Of a DNA stretch of 64,000 bases, positions 22,965 to 33,277 are shown in pieces. The DNA is from Venturia oleaginea. Its lineage: Eukaryota; Ascomycota; Dothideomycetes; Venturiales; Venturiaceae. The stretch's first letter is position 1. Every line of letters begins with the position of its first letter. Location of the stretch: the NCBI GenBank assembly GCA_013176395.1, contig JABMLP010000007.1, forward strand, positions 1,674,001 through 1,738,000, in the 5' to 3' direction. The translations under genes were made by a program, and so were the position numbers. Under the pieces are notes generated by a model. It was given only the letters and a program-made list of their open reading frames with translations, had not been told where the DNA came from and made no database searches.

Positions 22965-23384
22965 CATCGAAACGTTGCTGTAATGAAAGCGAGATCGAGA
23001 TTCTTTTTGTCAGTATACCACTGGATGTGGCTCTCCTTGTGGCTGTCTGATGATGTCGTGATTCAAACCAAGTATGCAAGTCCGTTGCCCTTCAGTGTAA
23101 TGTTCAAAAGTAAAGTCCATGATATACTTCGTTGTCCTGTCCCTATCATCTAGGAACTGAAGGCGTCGTCAATCTTCAAGTTTCTCAACTCTAGATAGAT
23201 ATCGATAGGTTTCTGGCAAATGAATTCGGGGAACAATTTGAATGCGCCAAGTCCCAACTAGAATGAATAGTTACTTCTCCTCTGCGTTCTTCCCTTATTC
23301 CCTTGGTGTAGTAGCAATAATGTGTCATACTAGACACCTTGAGACCATATTCCACTCTCGTTATTCTTTCTTTCTTTCAATCAA
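22965..23384. other. Convergent intergenic region
   Basis: Lies between the protease and the oppositely oriented iminopeptidase gene and should hold both 3' ends. A short CAAT/TTTC repeat occurs at 23363-23396. Nothing else is seen. Confidence 0.5.
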
Positions 23385-24885
23385 TCAATCAATACAATCA
23401 TCCCTCAATGCAAACACATTTTTCATAACATCCTCCATCTTACTCCTCACGGCATCATGATACATCGCATTCGTAGTAAACACCTTCGTACCCTTGATCT
23501 TACTCGCTGTATCCATCGAGAAATTGTAGTCGACATACATATCATCCAGGTAGACAGCAGCATAAACCGGGACCTCATTCTTTGCCAGCTGCTTATCATC
23601 GTAAAGGACCGGCCAGTCGGTATAGGAAGCGAGAGCGTTGCCAACAGTTTTGAGCTTGATGAGTTCGCTATAGTCATCTAGCATCCAATCGAAAACGTTT
23701 TCTCCAACGAAGAGAATAGGCGTGTCAGGGTCGTCGGAGGGTTCCTTGGGGACGGCGTAATCTTTAGCAAATTCGCGGGATTTTTGGATGCGGGTGCTGG
23801 ACCAATTTGAGGCAGTGCTAAATCCATTAATGATTGTTAGGTGTAGGACCTTGACGGAATTACCCTTGACAGTATATCGCTTCGTGAAGAATTGCGTATA
23901 TCATGTGATCGTTGAATGGTAGCATTGATTCAATTCTCGCCACCGTCGGTCGAGTCAGATGTCCAACAAACTCGAGATCAGAATGCGCTCTCAACACAAT
24001 ACTACACACCGTTAGTACACCTCAAACCCTTGGACAGTATGGGCCATACTCATGCACGGCATCAACTCCCCCATGTGCTCCAAAAGTGATACCAATCTGC
24101 AAGAATCTCCTCGCGGTCATAAACCCCTGGCTGCTCGTATCGCGAACGGTTTTATCCCCAAATCTCTGCAACAATTTACAGATCCTCTTGACCATGACCA
24201 CATCGCCAGGAAACTTCTCATAATACTTCTCATTCCTCTCCTTTATCTTCCTGAACGTCCTCTTATACACTTCATCAGGTCCATCAACCAACGGCGGCAA
24301 TCCTCCAAACAAGAATGCTTCGCGGATGAACTCGGGAAAGAAAGAGAGATAAGTAGTGATACAAAAGCCACCAAAAGACTGACCCATAAGACTCCACTTC
24401 TGCTTTTCAACGGGCAAATCTTGAGTCAAGGCTTTCCGAATAGCCTCACAATCCTTGACAATACTATCCGCCCTGAAGGACCTCAAATACTTGGCCTGCA
24501 CGGCATCGTCACCCCTCAACCCCAATGTCGACGGCGACAAAGGTGATGAGAGACCAGTCCCGCGTTGATCGAGCATAAGGACTTGATACCCACGATCTAA
24601 AATGGCGTTGATCCAGTAATTGTTCTGCGGAGGAGCGCATTCAAAACCAGGACCCCCTTGAAGGAAGAGAAGCCACGGGAGTTCCTTTTTGGGGTCCTCA
24701 TTTGTTGGGTCTGATGGCTTTTCCAAACGACGTGCGGAACGCGCGAACAATGTAAGAGGGCGGGACTCTGCGGCTTTCGTCCAGTCGTGAGGGACTTCGA
24801 AGAAGTATTCTGTGATCCGAATGCGGCCTGATTCCCAGGTCAATATTCGTTGTCTAAGCAGGGGATTGGAGCGTACCGGGAACAT
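23385..24885 (-). CDS. Proline iminopeptidase-like serine peptidase (S33)
   Basis: Spliced model on the minus strand: 24885..24050, 24001..23864, 23817..23385, giving 468 residues, typical for the long fungal proline iminopeptidases. It is an alpha/beta hydrolase: the oxyanion loop GGPG lies at 77-80, the DQRGTGLS motif follows, and the nucleophile elbow GQSFGG has Ser170. The two introns (48 and 46 bp) join GGVDAVHD to IVLRAHSDLEFVGHL, and IYCQG to TASNWSSTRIQKS, as in homologues. The C-terminal exon keeps the Asp region (YLDDMYVDYNF) and the catalytic His region (TNAMYHDAVRS, position inferred). The enzyme removes N-terminal proline from peptides, probably in the cytosol because there is no signal peptide. 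Confidence 0.92.
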
Positions 24886-25571
24886 TGTGAGATTTCCTCG
24901 AGAGAATTTTTGCGGCTGTTATCATTTTCAGGGCTCGTTTTTTTTGCTTCGTTCTATTCCTTATAATTGTTTTGTTGGTGTTGAAGCTTGGTTCGTTTTT
25001 AGTAGACGGAAAGTGATGTCCGGACTCCGGAGCTAGTGCTGATGCTGGTGGGAAGGTGCTGACGAAAGGGAAGCCACGACTCCATGTTCTACGAATCTCA
25101 CAGCAAATCTGGCGATAAGAAATCGTGGTGTTTACTATCTGGAACTATAGCTGAGGTCACGATTGAGTGCCTTCAATGATGCATGGCGCGGAAGCATTAA
25201 TAACATTCGCAATGTTCACACGCATTTCGCAGTCTGAGGCATCTCTCCAAGTCAATATCGGCAGCTATACATTCCCAGCATTATATTCAATCTAGAAGTG
25301 CTTGCGAGGGCGTTGAATTGACGGCCTAACTGTGGATAAACGATCCCAAATCTTGGTGGTGCCTTATAAGGTATTCAATCATGCCCGAGATGGCCTGCTT
25401 AGCACAATAGTTCAGACTCTTCGTTCTTTGGCACAGAAAAGGCACTTTCACGGCGAAAAGATGAGATAGTCGTCCGAGAACTCAGATATTGATTTTGTCC
25501 TACTTGCCACACCATAGAGCAGCTCGACCTGTTCTCGCCCAAATCATCTATGCCAGTTCTATCGCCCACAT
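24886..25571. other. Intergenic region
   Basis: Promoter of the iminopeptidase gene on the left and 3' UTR of rps20 on the right. No other feature is seen. Confidence 0.5.
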
Positions 25572-25985
25572 CTAAGCAGCAATAGTGACTTCGACCTCAA
25601 CACCAGCCTCAATGTTGATGATGATGGCCTTGACAACCTCAGTTGGTGCGTTCAAGTCAATAAGACGCTTGTGGATTCTCATCTCGAACATGTCCCATGT
25701 CTTGGACCCTTCTCCATTGGGTGTCTTTCGGGTGGAAATCTTGAGGATTTTGGTTGGGAGACGGACTGGGCCCTTGACGCGAAGTTCCTTGGTCTTGGCA
25801 CGGTCGATGAGCTCGGTGCTGACCTTCTCGAGGGCCTTGACGTCCTTGGAGGTCAGGGTGATGCGGATCTAGATATGCGTGTCAGGGGGGCTTTCTTGAG
25901 AGGAGCCGGAAGCAGCGGAAGTATGTACCTTGTGGACTTTTGGGCCTTCGCCGAAGTCTTTTTCGCCTTTGTTGTAGGAGGACAT
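25572..25985 (-). CDS. rps20: 40S ribosomal protein S20 (uS10)
   Basis: Two exons on the minus strand, 25985..25929 and 25868..25572, giving 117 residues. The body reads [40 protein letters not shown] and [19 protein letters not shown], unmistakably eukaryotic uS10. Exon 1 encodes only the flexible N-terminal tail ([19 protein letters not shown]) and the intron falls exactly between tail and globular domain. uS10 sits on the 40S head. In yeast and mammals, lysines in this tail are ubiquitinated by Hel2/ZNF598 on collided ribosomes; here K6 and K9 are the candidates. It is divergently transcribed from the Cue3/ASCC2 gene with 369 bp between start codons. Confidence 0.97.
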
Positions 25986-26354
25986 TTTTGTAGTTGGTGA
26001 TCAATCAAGACGCGAGGTCGGGTAACGTCTGCTGGTGATTTAGCTTTTGGTCGCGCACAGGAATCAAAGGGACAGGAACGGAGGCATATATCTGCGCATC
26101 CCTTCGGGCAAGACGTACGATGATTGAGGCGCTGATAAATTGTTGTATTGGGCGTTGGTCCAGGGAAAAAAAGAGCTAGGATGGAGATTTCGACATCGTG
26201 GGTGCCAAGATTTTCCCGACGAGGCTAGCTCAATTAGGTTACCGCCCCAAATGTGTCAATCATGATGACTGCTCGCAACAACAACCACAACATTCTTCTG
26301 GAGATTTATTGAAAAGATTTCTCCAGAGGTCACTTCTGCTTCAATAGAAACAAG
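25986..26354. promoter_or_regulatory. Shared divergent promoter of rps20 and cue3
   Basis: The 369 bp between the two start codons must hold both core promoters and both leaders. Such a compact arrangement makes shared regulation likely. I see no unambiguous named element in it. Confidence 0.55.
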
Positions 26355-28310
26355 ATGGCTCCTTCATTTCCACCATTCGCCCCTTTTCCACCTCCATTGT
26401 TCCGACGAGAACTGGTCCCTGAAGAGTGGGCAGCGTGTCTCGATTCGTGGGTTACTCTTGCACAAGCCCATCTACGACTTCCCGATCATGCCTTCTCGAG
26501 TATTGTGGAAAACAAAGCGTCTGGCTTGGTGTCTTTCCTGGAAACTTACTTCCAGGAATCCTCAAACCCATCAACTGCAGCTGAATCAGCATTACGAAAG
26601 GGGGCATTTCTGCTCGTCCATAGAACGTTGAGCCTAAGTCCTCCGCCTCATTGCTTGCTGAAGCAATCCTTTTTGTCGAATCTATGCAGGACATATCCGA
26701 AAAGCCATGAGTTGCAAAAACTGCTTTCGAGTTTGTGGAAGAGAAAGGGGGCTGAAATCGAGAAAGGCTTACAAAAGAGCAAGGGAATTCTAATCAAGGA
26801 ATTAGACTCTGGGAAGGTCGACTTTGTGGAAGCCAACATGGAAGATCTTGCTCCTTTGCTCCATTGCTCGCCAGACGCAGCAACATTCTTCATGATCGGT
26901 TCGGATCTCTTGGACTCCATAAATGCAGTCTTTCCCAAGACAAGCCCCGCCACTCAGCGAAGCCTGACAATGTTCGCATATGTGGGCCTTGCTTCTTTGG
27001 CTTCGGGAGAAAAGCCCAAATTATCACTTCTTTCGGATCATTTGTATAGTCTGAGGTCTTCAAATTCGAAGACTGGACAAAAATCACTGTTGGCCGATAT
27101 TGCTTCAAACACTCCCCTGGTTGACAAAGTCAAGGCTGCTTCCAAGGGGGACGCTGCTGGGAAGGCTCGAAACATCGAGCAATTCTTAGACGAATTCCGA
27201 GCTTCAAAGCCTAAGAAGCCAATACGGCGGAAAATCGACAGGGGGAAGGAAAGAATCACCGAAGTTTCAGCCCACGGCGAAATGCACATGCATCGTATGA
27301 GTCTTGTCACTCAAGTTCAAGATCTGTTCCCTGACTTGGGGTCCGGCTTCATAACCAAACTCTTAGACGAATATGCCGAAGACGTTGAACAAGTAGTCGC
27401 CCATCTCCTCGAAGACTCTCTTCCGCCCCATCTCCAATCCTTAGACCGTTCTTCACAACTCCATCCAGCGCCATCGAGAGACCCAGCTCCGCATCTGATA
27501 CCACACTCAACACCGCCTCTTCTACCATCACGGAAGAACGTGTTTGACTACGACGAATTCGATCAATTGGTCGTCGATACATCAAAAATTCACATTGGCC
27601 GCAAAAACGCCAAACTGACAGCGGATGCCGTACTTGCTGATCGCGCGCAAGCACCCAATAAAGCTGCCATCCTCTCCGCACTCGCTGCTTTTGATTCGGA
27701 CGACGACGAGCGAGATGATACCTACGATATTGAGGATGTGGGCGGAACCGTTGACGCAACAACCTCATTCCAGGATGATTCCAACATCGATAAGAACGAA
27801 GAATTACTGTTCACGACATATAATCAAGACCATGCTGTGTTTGGACGCGATGCAGCGACAAGGAGGGGGCAGGCGAGAGCGAAATTGAGGTTGGAGAGTG
27901 GAATGACTGACGAAGCCATCGAAGGCTGGGCACTGATAGTTGGACGGGATCCGAGAAGACTGCGAAGATTAGAAGGAAAGTATGCGACTTTCCACGGAAA
28001 CCAGAACAATCTTGAAAGAACAGCATACAGAGCTAGTCCGCAAGGTAGTGGTGATGAGCAAGAAGGTGTATTCAACCTTGGAAGAGGAGGCAGAGGACGA
28101 GGACGAGCTGGCGGCGGCAATAACAGGGGTGGAGGAGGAGGAGGAGGAGGCAGAGGGCGTGGCAATGTTGCTGGACCATCGGGCGAGGCCGGTACACTTG
28201 CTGCCCAGCGGAAAAAGGGAGAAAACAAGGGAGTGAGGGCAAATCACAATCGACGGGATCAGAGAGTGAAAAAGATGGCTCGAGGTGGTGCAAACCCTTT
28301 TGCTGGTTAG
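26355..28310 (+). CDS. cue3: CUE-domain ribosome quality-control factor (Cue3/ASCC2/Rqt3)
   Basis: Single exon, 651 residues, close to yeast Cue3 in length. An N-terminal helical region (about 1-260) precedes a CUE ubiquitin-binding domain at about 316-358 (VQDLFPDLGSGFITKLLDEY, then VEQVVAHLLED). After it come an acidic DDDERDDTYDIEDVGG segment and the conserved GMTDEAIEGWALIVGRDPRR block, and the protein ends in an RGG/Gly-rich tail typical of ASCC2 homologues. The family forms part of the ribosome-quality-control trigger complex with the helicase Slh1/ASCC3; its CUE domain binds ubiquitin chains on stalled ribosomes, including those on uS10. The start ATG at 26355 is the first in frame and follows a clean leader. 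Confidence 0.9.
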   Translation: MAPSFPPFAPFPPPLFRRELVPEEWAACLDSWVTLAQAHLRLPDHAFSSIVENKASGLVSFLETYFQESSNPSTAAESALRKGAFLLVHRTLSLSPPPHCLLKQSFLSNLCRTYPKSHELQKLLSSLWKRKGAEIEKGLQKSKGILIKELDSGKVDFVEANMEDLAPLLHCSPDAATFFMIGSDLLDSINAVFPKTSPATQRSLTMFAYVGLASLASGEKPKLSLLSDHLYSLRSSNSKTGQKSLLADIASNTPLVDKVKAASKGDAAGKARNIEQFLDEFRASKPKKPIRRKIDRGKERITEVSAHGEMHMHRMSLVTQVQDLFPDLGSGFITKLLDEYAEDVEQVVAHLLEDSLPPHLQSLDRSSQLHPAPSRDPAPHLIPHSTPPLLPSRKNVFDYDEFDQLVVDTSKIHIGRKNAKLTADAVLADRAQAPNKAAILSALAAFDSDDDERDDTYDIEDVGGTVDATTSFQDDSNIDKNEELLFTTYNQDHAVFGRDAATRRGQARAKLRLESGMTDEAIEGWALIVGRDPRRLRRLEGKYATFHGNQNNLERTAYRASPQGSGDEQEGVFNLGRGGRGRGRAGGGNNRGGGGGGGGRGRGNVAGPSGEAGTLAAQRKKGENKGVRANHNRRDQRVKKMARGGANPFAG

Positions 28311-29677
28311 CGGCATCTGCATAGGTAAATTATAAATTCTATTGACTTGCTGATGGAGAGCAACATCATCCTTACGACGATGATGATGTTCATCATCCAC
28401 GGTTTTGCGTTGCATGCCCGATCTCTTCATCAACAACATTTCTCGATCGATCGATCTGTTTTTGTAACCTTCTCCATGCCTTCAACACCTTTCCCAGTCC
28501 CCATATCCCGGATCTTTTCGCATATCTTTGCCAAAAGAAAAAAGGGTTGATTATTAGATTCCATGCTTTTATACGCACTCCCTTCAGACAAGACCGATCA
28601 CAGCCCCTGCCAACTGTCCCATTCTACTTCAATCTTGCCAACTGTTGTAATCTAGCACCACTGCTTCCCTATCCTTTCCTCACGCATACATGTTTTCTCA
28701 CGGCTAGGTTTGGCTATAGAAGTCGTGAAAAGCCGGACTATAGTACTCCCATTGAACCGTATCTCATTTTTCCAAAGCAACGTCTGTAGTTGTATGCTAT
28801 AATTCCTTTTCGCACTACCTCGAACAGTAACAGCGCAAGTAATATGGCCAAACAAAAAAACATGAGGGTCAGGGTGGAGTATAGAGAAAGCTCCAAATAT
28901 CAGCTATGAATCGGTGGGTATCCAGTATTCAAGTTACTTCTCTTAAATCACATAATACTGAGAAATCATAAGCTACGAGACTATAATAATGATATACCCA
29001 TCACTAAAACCCTATCGTCATCGCTATAACCATCTCCATGAACTGCATAGATCTTGCAATATATTGTCTCGACTACCAACATTTATTCAAGAAGAAAGGC
29101 TACATCAACTTTGAATCCACACGACGATTAAGCCTTATATTGTTACCGTAGATAAACAGGTTCTAACGATGTCATTCTATAAGGATAAACACATCGCCAA
29201 AATCCAGTTTTATACATCTGTTTCGCAATCGAACCTGGGAATGTCTTAGATATGGACTACGAAGTAGAGCGAAGCATGAGTATCCAAACTATCATTTACA
29301 ATAGTCCAATACACCCTCGTATCTAGATACCAACTTTCAATGAAGCACGAAACCCATCCAAGACAGGAATATCTCTTTCGATATGGCAAATTCCAGACGG
29401 CCGAATTCCGACCAAGTACAGACCAAAAAATTGGGAAAGAGAAATTGATACGGCGAGGGCAGCAGCAAAAGAGAAATGGTTCTTCCATAGTGCTCACAGC
29501 GAATGAAGACATCATATTCAAACATCAAACTCGTACTACCCAAGCTACAGCTATCAAAAAGACCTCGCCCAAACACCTGACCACAGCCCAAGCCACCAAT
29601 ACACCACCAGGTATCAATAAACAAAACCATTCGAGTTCATAGCGCCACACACAAAAGAGCAAAGTAATCAACGAAGA
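28311..29677. other. Convergent intergenic region, no gene seen
   Basis: Contains the cue3 3' UTR and the 3' region of the MTOC gene on the opposite strand. Frames are short, overlapping and featureless. No RNA gene was recognised. Confidence 0.5.
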
Positions 29678-32600
29678 CTAGGCACCAACACCCACCGTCC
29701 GTTTCCCCTTCGTCGTCCTCCTCGCACTCCTAACAACCTCCAGCTTTTTATTTAAAACCTCCTGAAGCTTTCTTTTCTCTTTCCAAACACCAGCCTGCCT
29801 CTTCGTTCGGAAGAAAAAGATGATCATTTTAGCTACCGTTTTGAGCGTGGGGCGGCGCTCACGAATGGTGCGATCGGGTGTGATTCCCATATCGGCAATG
29901 AGGTTGAGGTCGGCTCGATTGCTATAGTTTTATTAGCACAATTCTATACAGTAAGAAAGTTTGCAAGTGCGGAGGAAAGGGGAGAAGCATGGGAGGCTCA
30001 ACATACTAAGAACCATACATGTCTACCTGCATCAAGAACCAGCTCTTCTGCCATGCAAGTTGCTCTCTGAAGCGTTTTTCTCTGACGATTACACTCCTCA
30101 AACACTCGATTTGCTTGGAAAGCCCTCGAAGTTCACTCGCGTGTTTCTTCTCTTTATCCATGATGACGACTCGGAGATTGCCCATTTCCTCTCTCGCTTC
30201 CTGTTCTTTCGAGTGGATCTGTTTGGTACTGTCCGACTGCACCTCGCGGAGTTGGCGTTCGGCAGAGAGTAGCTTCTTCTGAAGGTTGGGCAGAGAAGAA
30301 AGTTCCCGTTCAGCGTCCGAAAGACGATGTTGAAGGGACTCGACTTCCAGCGTGGATGTTTTGAGCATATCATGTAGCTCTTTCAAATCGGCAGAGTGCT
30401 TGCGAGTCTTCTCCTGGATGGCCTGGCGGTGCTTTGCTTCAGCTTTCTCCAAAGCCGAGGTAAGTGAAGCTTCTTTCTCCTCGAACTGGAGGTGAAGCTC
30501 TTCGGCATTTGCAGAGGAAGCCCGGCAATCCTGCGCCGTCTTGAGATCTTTGCGGAGCCTCTCAATCGTGGACTGAAGAGATATCCGTTCCTCGTCTGCA
30601 ATGTCACGATCGCGTTCCAGTGAGTCAATTTGCTTCTCGAGCCTCAACTTTTCGCGCTGCGCCGTTCGAAGGTCTTTCTCGAGTGGCTCAAGCTTGGCCT
30701 GCAAACCAGAGAAATCCTTGATTTGCTTCTCCATGGTTCTGATCTTAGACTCAAGAGCCTGCTTTTCGCCATCGGCCTCGTCCAGACTGCCTTCAAGAAC
30801 CAGAATCTCGTCTTCAAGATTCTGTTGATTCTGCTTCGATTCAAATATCTCCGCTTTGAGATTCTGAAGATCACGTAGCCGCTCTTCAGCAGTACGCTGC
30901 ACGTCCTGGAGACTACGGAGTCGCTCGTCGGCAGTACGCTGCAGAGTTTCGAGTTTGTATTCTTGGTCATTGACTGTTTCTCGGAGCTCTTCAAGGTCCT
31001 GGTCACGATGGCGTACAATCGATTGCAGGCCCTCAAGCTGAGTATGCGGCTCTTCGTTTGCTTGCCGGAGGATTTCCAGCTCATCGTTGCGATCTTCAAG
31101 GGTTTTGCGAAGAGTATCCAATTGCCGATCACGATCACTCAGAGAAGACTTCATCCGCTGGATGTTCTCATTGGCGCTCGCGTACTGACGTTCCCGATCC
31201 GCGAGATTGGCACGAATCTGGCGCAATTCCTGAAGAGATGTCGCTTGGGCATCGACAGTCTCCTGAAGTGTACTCAACTCACGTTCGCGCTCGCCGATTG
31301 TAGTGCGCAGCTTTTCGACCTCCTCGATGGCGCTACTGCGATCTTGGCTCGCACTCTTCAATGTCCGTATCTCTCGCTCCTTCTCAGCAAGCGACTCTCG
31401 CAATTGAGACGTGGCTTCTTCCCGTCGACCCTCTTCCGCGTGTCTCTTCTTGACATCCTCCGCGTAATCCTGGAGCTGTCTCTGGCAGTCCTCAAGCTCA
31501 TCCTGAATGCCCTCGAACGAGGTGATCTGGGCCCGGAGTGTCTCCAAGTCGTTGTCCTTCTCTTGTGTGACCCTTTTCAGTTGATCATGGGCATCCTGTG
31601 CAGCCTGTTGCGCAAGCTGTGATTGATTGTCGCCTTTCGACTCTGCCAACTTGAGACGTAGCTCAAAAGATTCCATCTCGTCTGCTCTCTCTTGACCCAA
31701 AGCTTGTAATTCGCGTTGCGATGCCTCTAGCTCGGCATTCTTTTCGCGTGCGTAGGATTGGAGTCGCGATTCGAATTCTCGAAGCTGACCACGTTTGTCT
31801 CGCTCTGCATTTTCGGCTTGTATTCGAAGCTCTTCCAACTCAGCAGCATGCTCACGGTTTGACTCATCGAACTCCTCCTGCAGACCATTCGCATCTTCCA
31901 ATTGTCTTGACAACTTGTTCAATTCGGCTTTGAGCTCTTCGATGCAATCTGCCTGTTGCTCAATCTTCTGGTCTTTCTCTTCAGAGTCGTTGTCGTCCAG
32001 ACCATTCTCGGCAGCGCGTAATCTAGCCTTTAAATCCTCCACTTCGTTGTCTCGCGCATCGAGCTCTTGATCCTTGTCTTTCAACTCCTGTTCGAGCTCG
32101 TCTAACTCGTCCCTGAGCTTCTCTGCCTCGGCATTGTCACTCTGTTGTTCCTCTGCTGATTTCAGCCGAGTCTGGAGCTCTTCCATCTGTTGTGCCCTTT
32201 CGTCGGCGAGCTTTTGTAAACGATCCAGCTCTTCCTTCTGACCCTCGTCCATGTGCCGCCGCCTCATCTTGTCCGCATAGTCGTGTAGTTGCTGTTTGTA
32301 TTGGTCTAATTCTTGTTCGGCCGTTTGCAGCTGCTTGCGATACCGTTTCAAATCACGCTCCATCATAACTGTGCTCGTCTTGAGATCTGTGTTTTCGCGG
32401 ATTGTTTGCTGATTCCATTCACTGCCGGTTCGTTTGAGGTTCTCTTCAAGAAAGTGTATCTTGAGTTTCAGGCCAAAGTTCTCCTTGTCGATTTGTTCTA
32501 GTTTCTAGGAATGCAATCAGTATAATACTCTTAATAAAGACGTGTCGGTCCACCTACGGCTTCCTGTTCTCTCAGCGTCAAGACATTGCCATCCCCCATT

Positions 32601-33061
32601 TCTCCTCGGTTGTTGGGAAGAGCCATAGGCGTATTATCCATGCTGCTGCTATCCGTAGGCACCATGGGAGTGTGCTCGGAAATCACAGAGCTGTCAACAA
32701 CGGTTACGTCTGGTACCATTGGGCTTGAGAACTTGTAGCCAGCCTTGAGCGCGGCAGGAGTGGCCAGTCCATGGTTCTCTTTGCATTCTCCGTCGCGCAT
32801 CCCCCTGCGATTATGCGTTGCGCTTTTCAGTAAAGGTGTAAATTCATTCCTAGTTTGCACATTTCGATTTCGGCCTGCCAGTGGCGCGCGAGGAGTCGCA
32901 AATGCAGTCGCTTTTTGGTTTCGTACAGCCTTGAGAAGATCATCTTTCCCCGCTGGAGCTACGAAGGATGGCATTTCAGAGAAGTCGATGGCAGTGAGGC
33001 GTGTACGATCGCCCACTTCGAACTCCGTCTTCTCCGGCGAGTTGATGTAATGGTGGGCCAT
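29678..33061 (-). CDS. CM1-motif microtubule-organising protein (Mto1/ApsB-like)
   Basis: Spliced model on the minus strand: 33061..32558, 32504..30007, 29921..29678, giving 1081 residues. A disordered N-terminus of ~155 residues leads into a CM1 (centrosomin motif 1) box at about 160-197, LTLREQEA joined by splicing to KLEQIDKENFGLKLKIHFLE, the gamma-tubulin-complex binding motif. Then come ~750 residues of coiled coil with internal repeats (HDYADKMRRRHMDEG and QDYAEDVKKRHAEEG). Near the C-terminus is the Mto2-binding-type region (ELRGLSKQIECLRS, FREQLAWQKSWFLMQVDMY, then NRADLNLIADMGI across intron 2). In fission yeast Mto1 and Aspergillus ApsB this architecture nucleates cytoplasmic microtubules at the spindle pole body, septa and nuclear envelope. 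The family assignment is strong; Pcp1-type alternatives are less likely because of the C-terminal region. Confidence 0.88.
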
Positions 33062-33277
33062 GGTGACAAAGGCAGCTTGGAACCAAGGTTAGTCTGAATT
33101 GTTCATAGAAAAATAGAGCGATCAGGTTGGCGGGCGAGTTTGTGTTGATGCTCCCAGCTTTGTTTTGGACTCCAAAAAGGTAAACAAAGCTAAGCACCTG
33201 CATATTGTGGCGTCGAGTGGCGCAGGCAAAGATAAAACTTCGCCAAGGCATACGCTTACATCTTCCCCCTCAACTCA
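33062..33277. promoter_or_regulatory. Short divergent promoter
   Basis: Only 216 bp separate the start codons of the MTOC gene and the SGT1/Ecdysoneless gene, so both core promoters lie here. No specific motif can be named. Confidence 0.5.

Noticed and set aside
28311..29677. tRNA or other small RNA gene
   Set aside because: No cloverleaf with A/B-box-like sequences was found by eye here or in the other intergenic spaces; a covariance-model search would be needed to be certain.
30963..31622. 219-codon plus-strand frame rich in Leu
   Set aside because: Shadow of the coiled-coil MTOC gene on the other strand; Leu/Ser-rich frames are expected opposite Glu/Gln-rich coding sequence.
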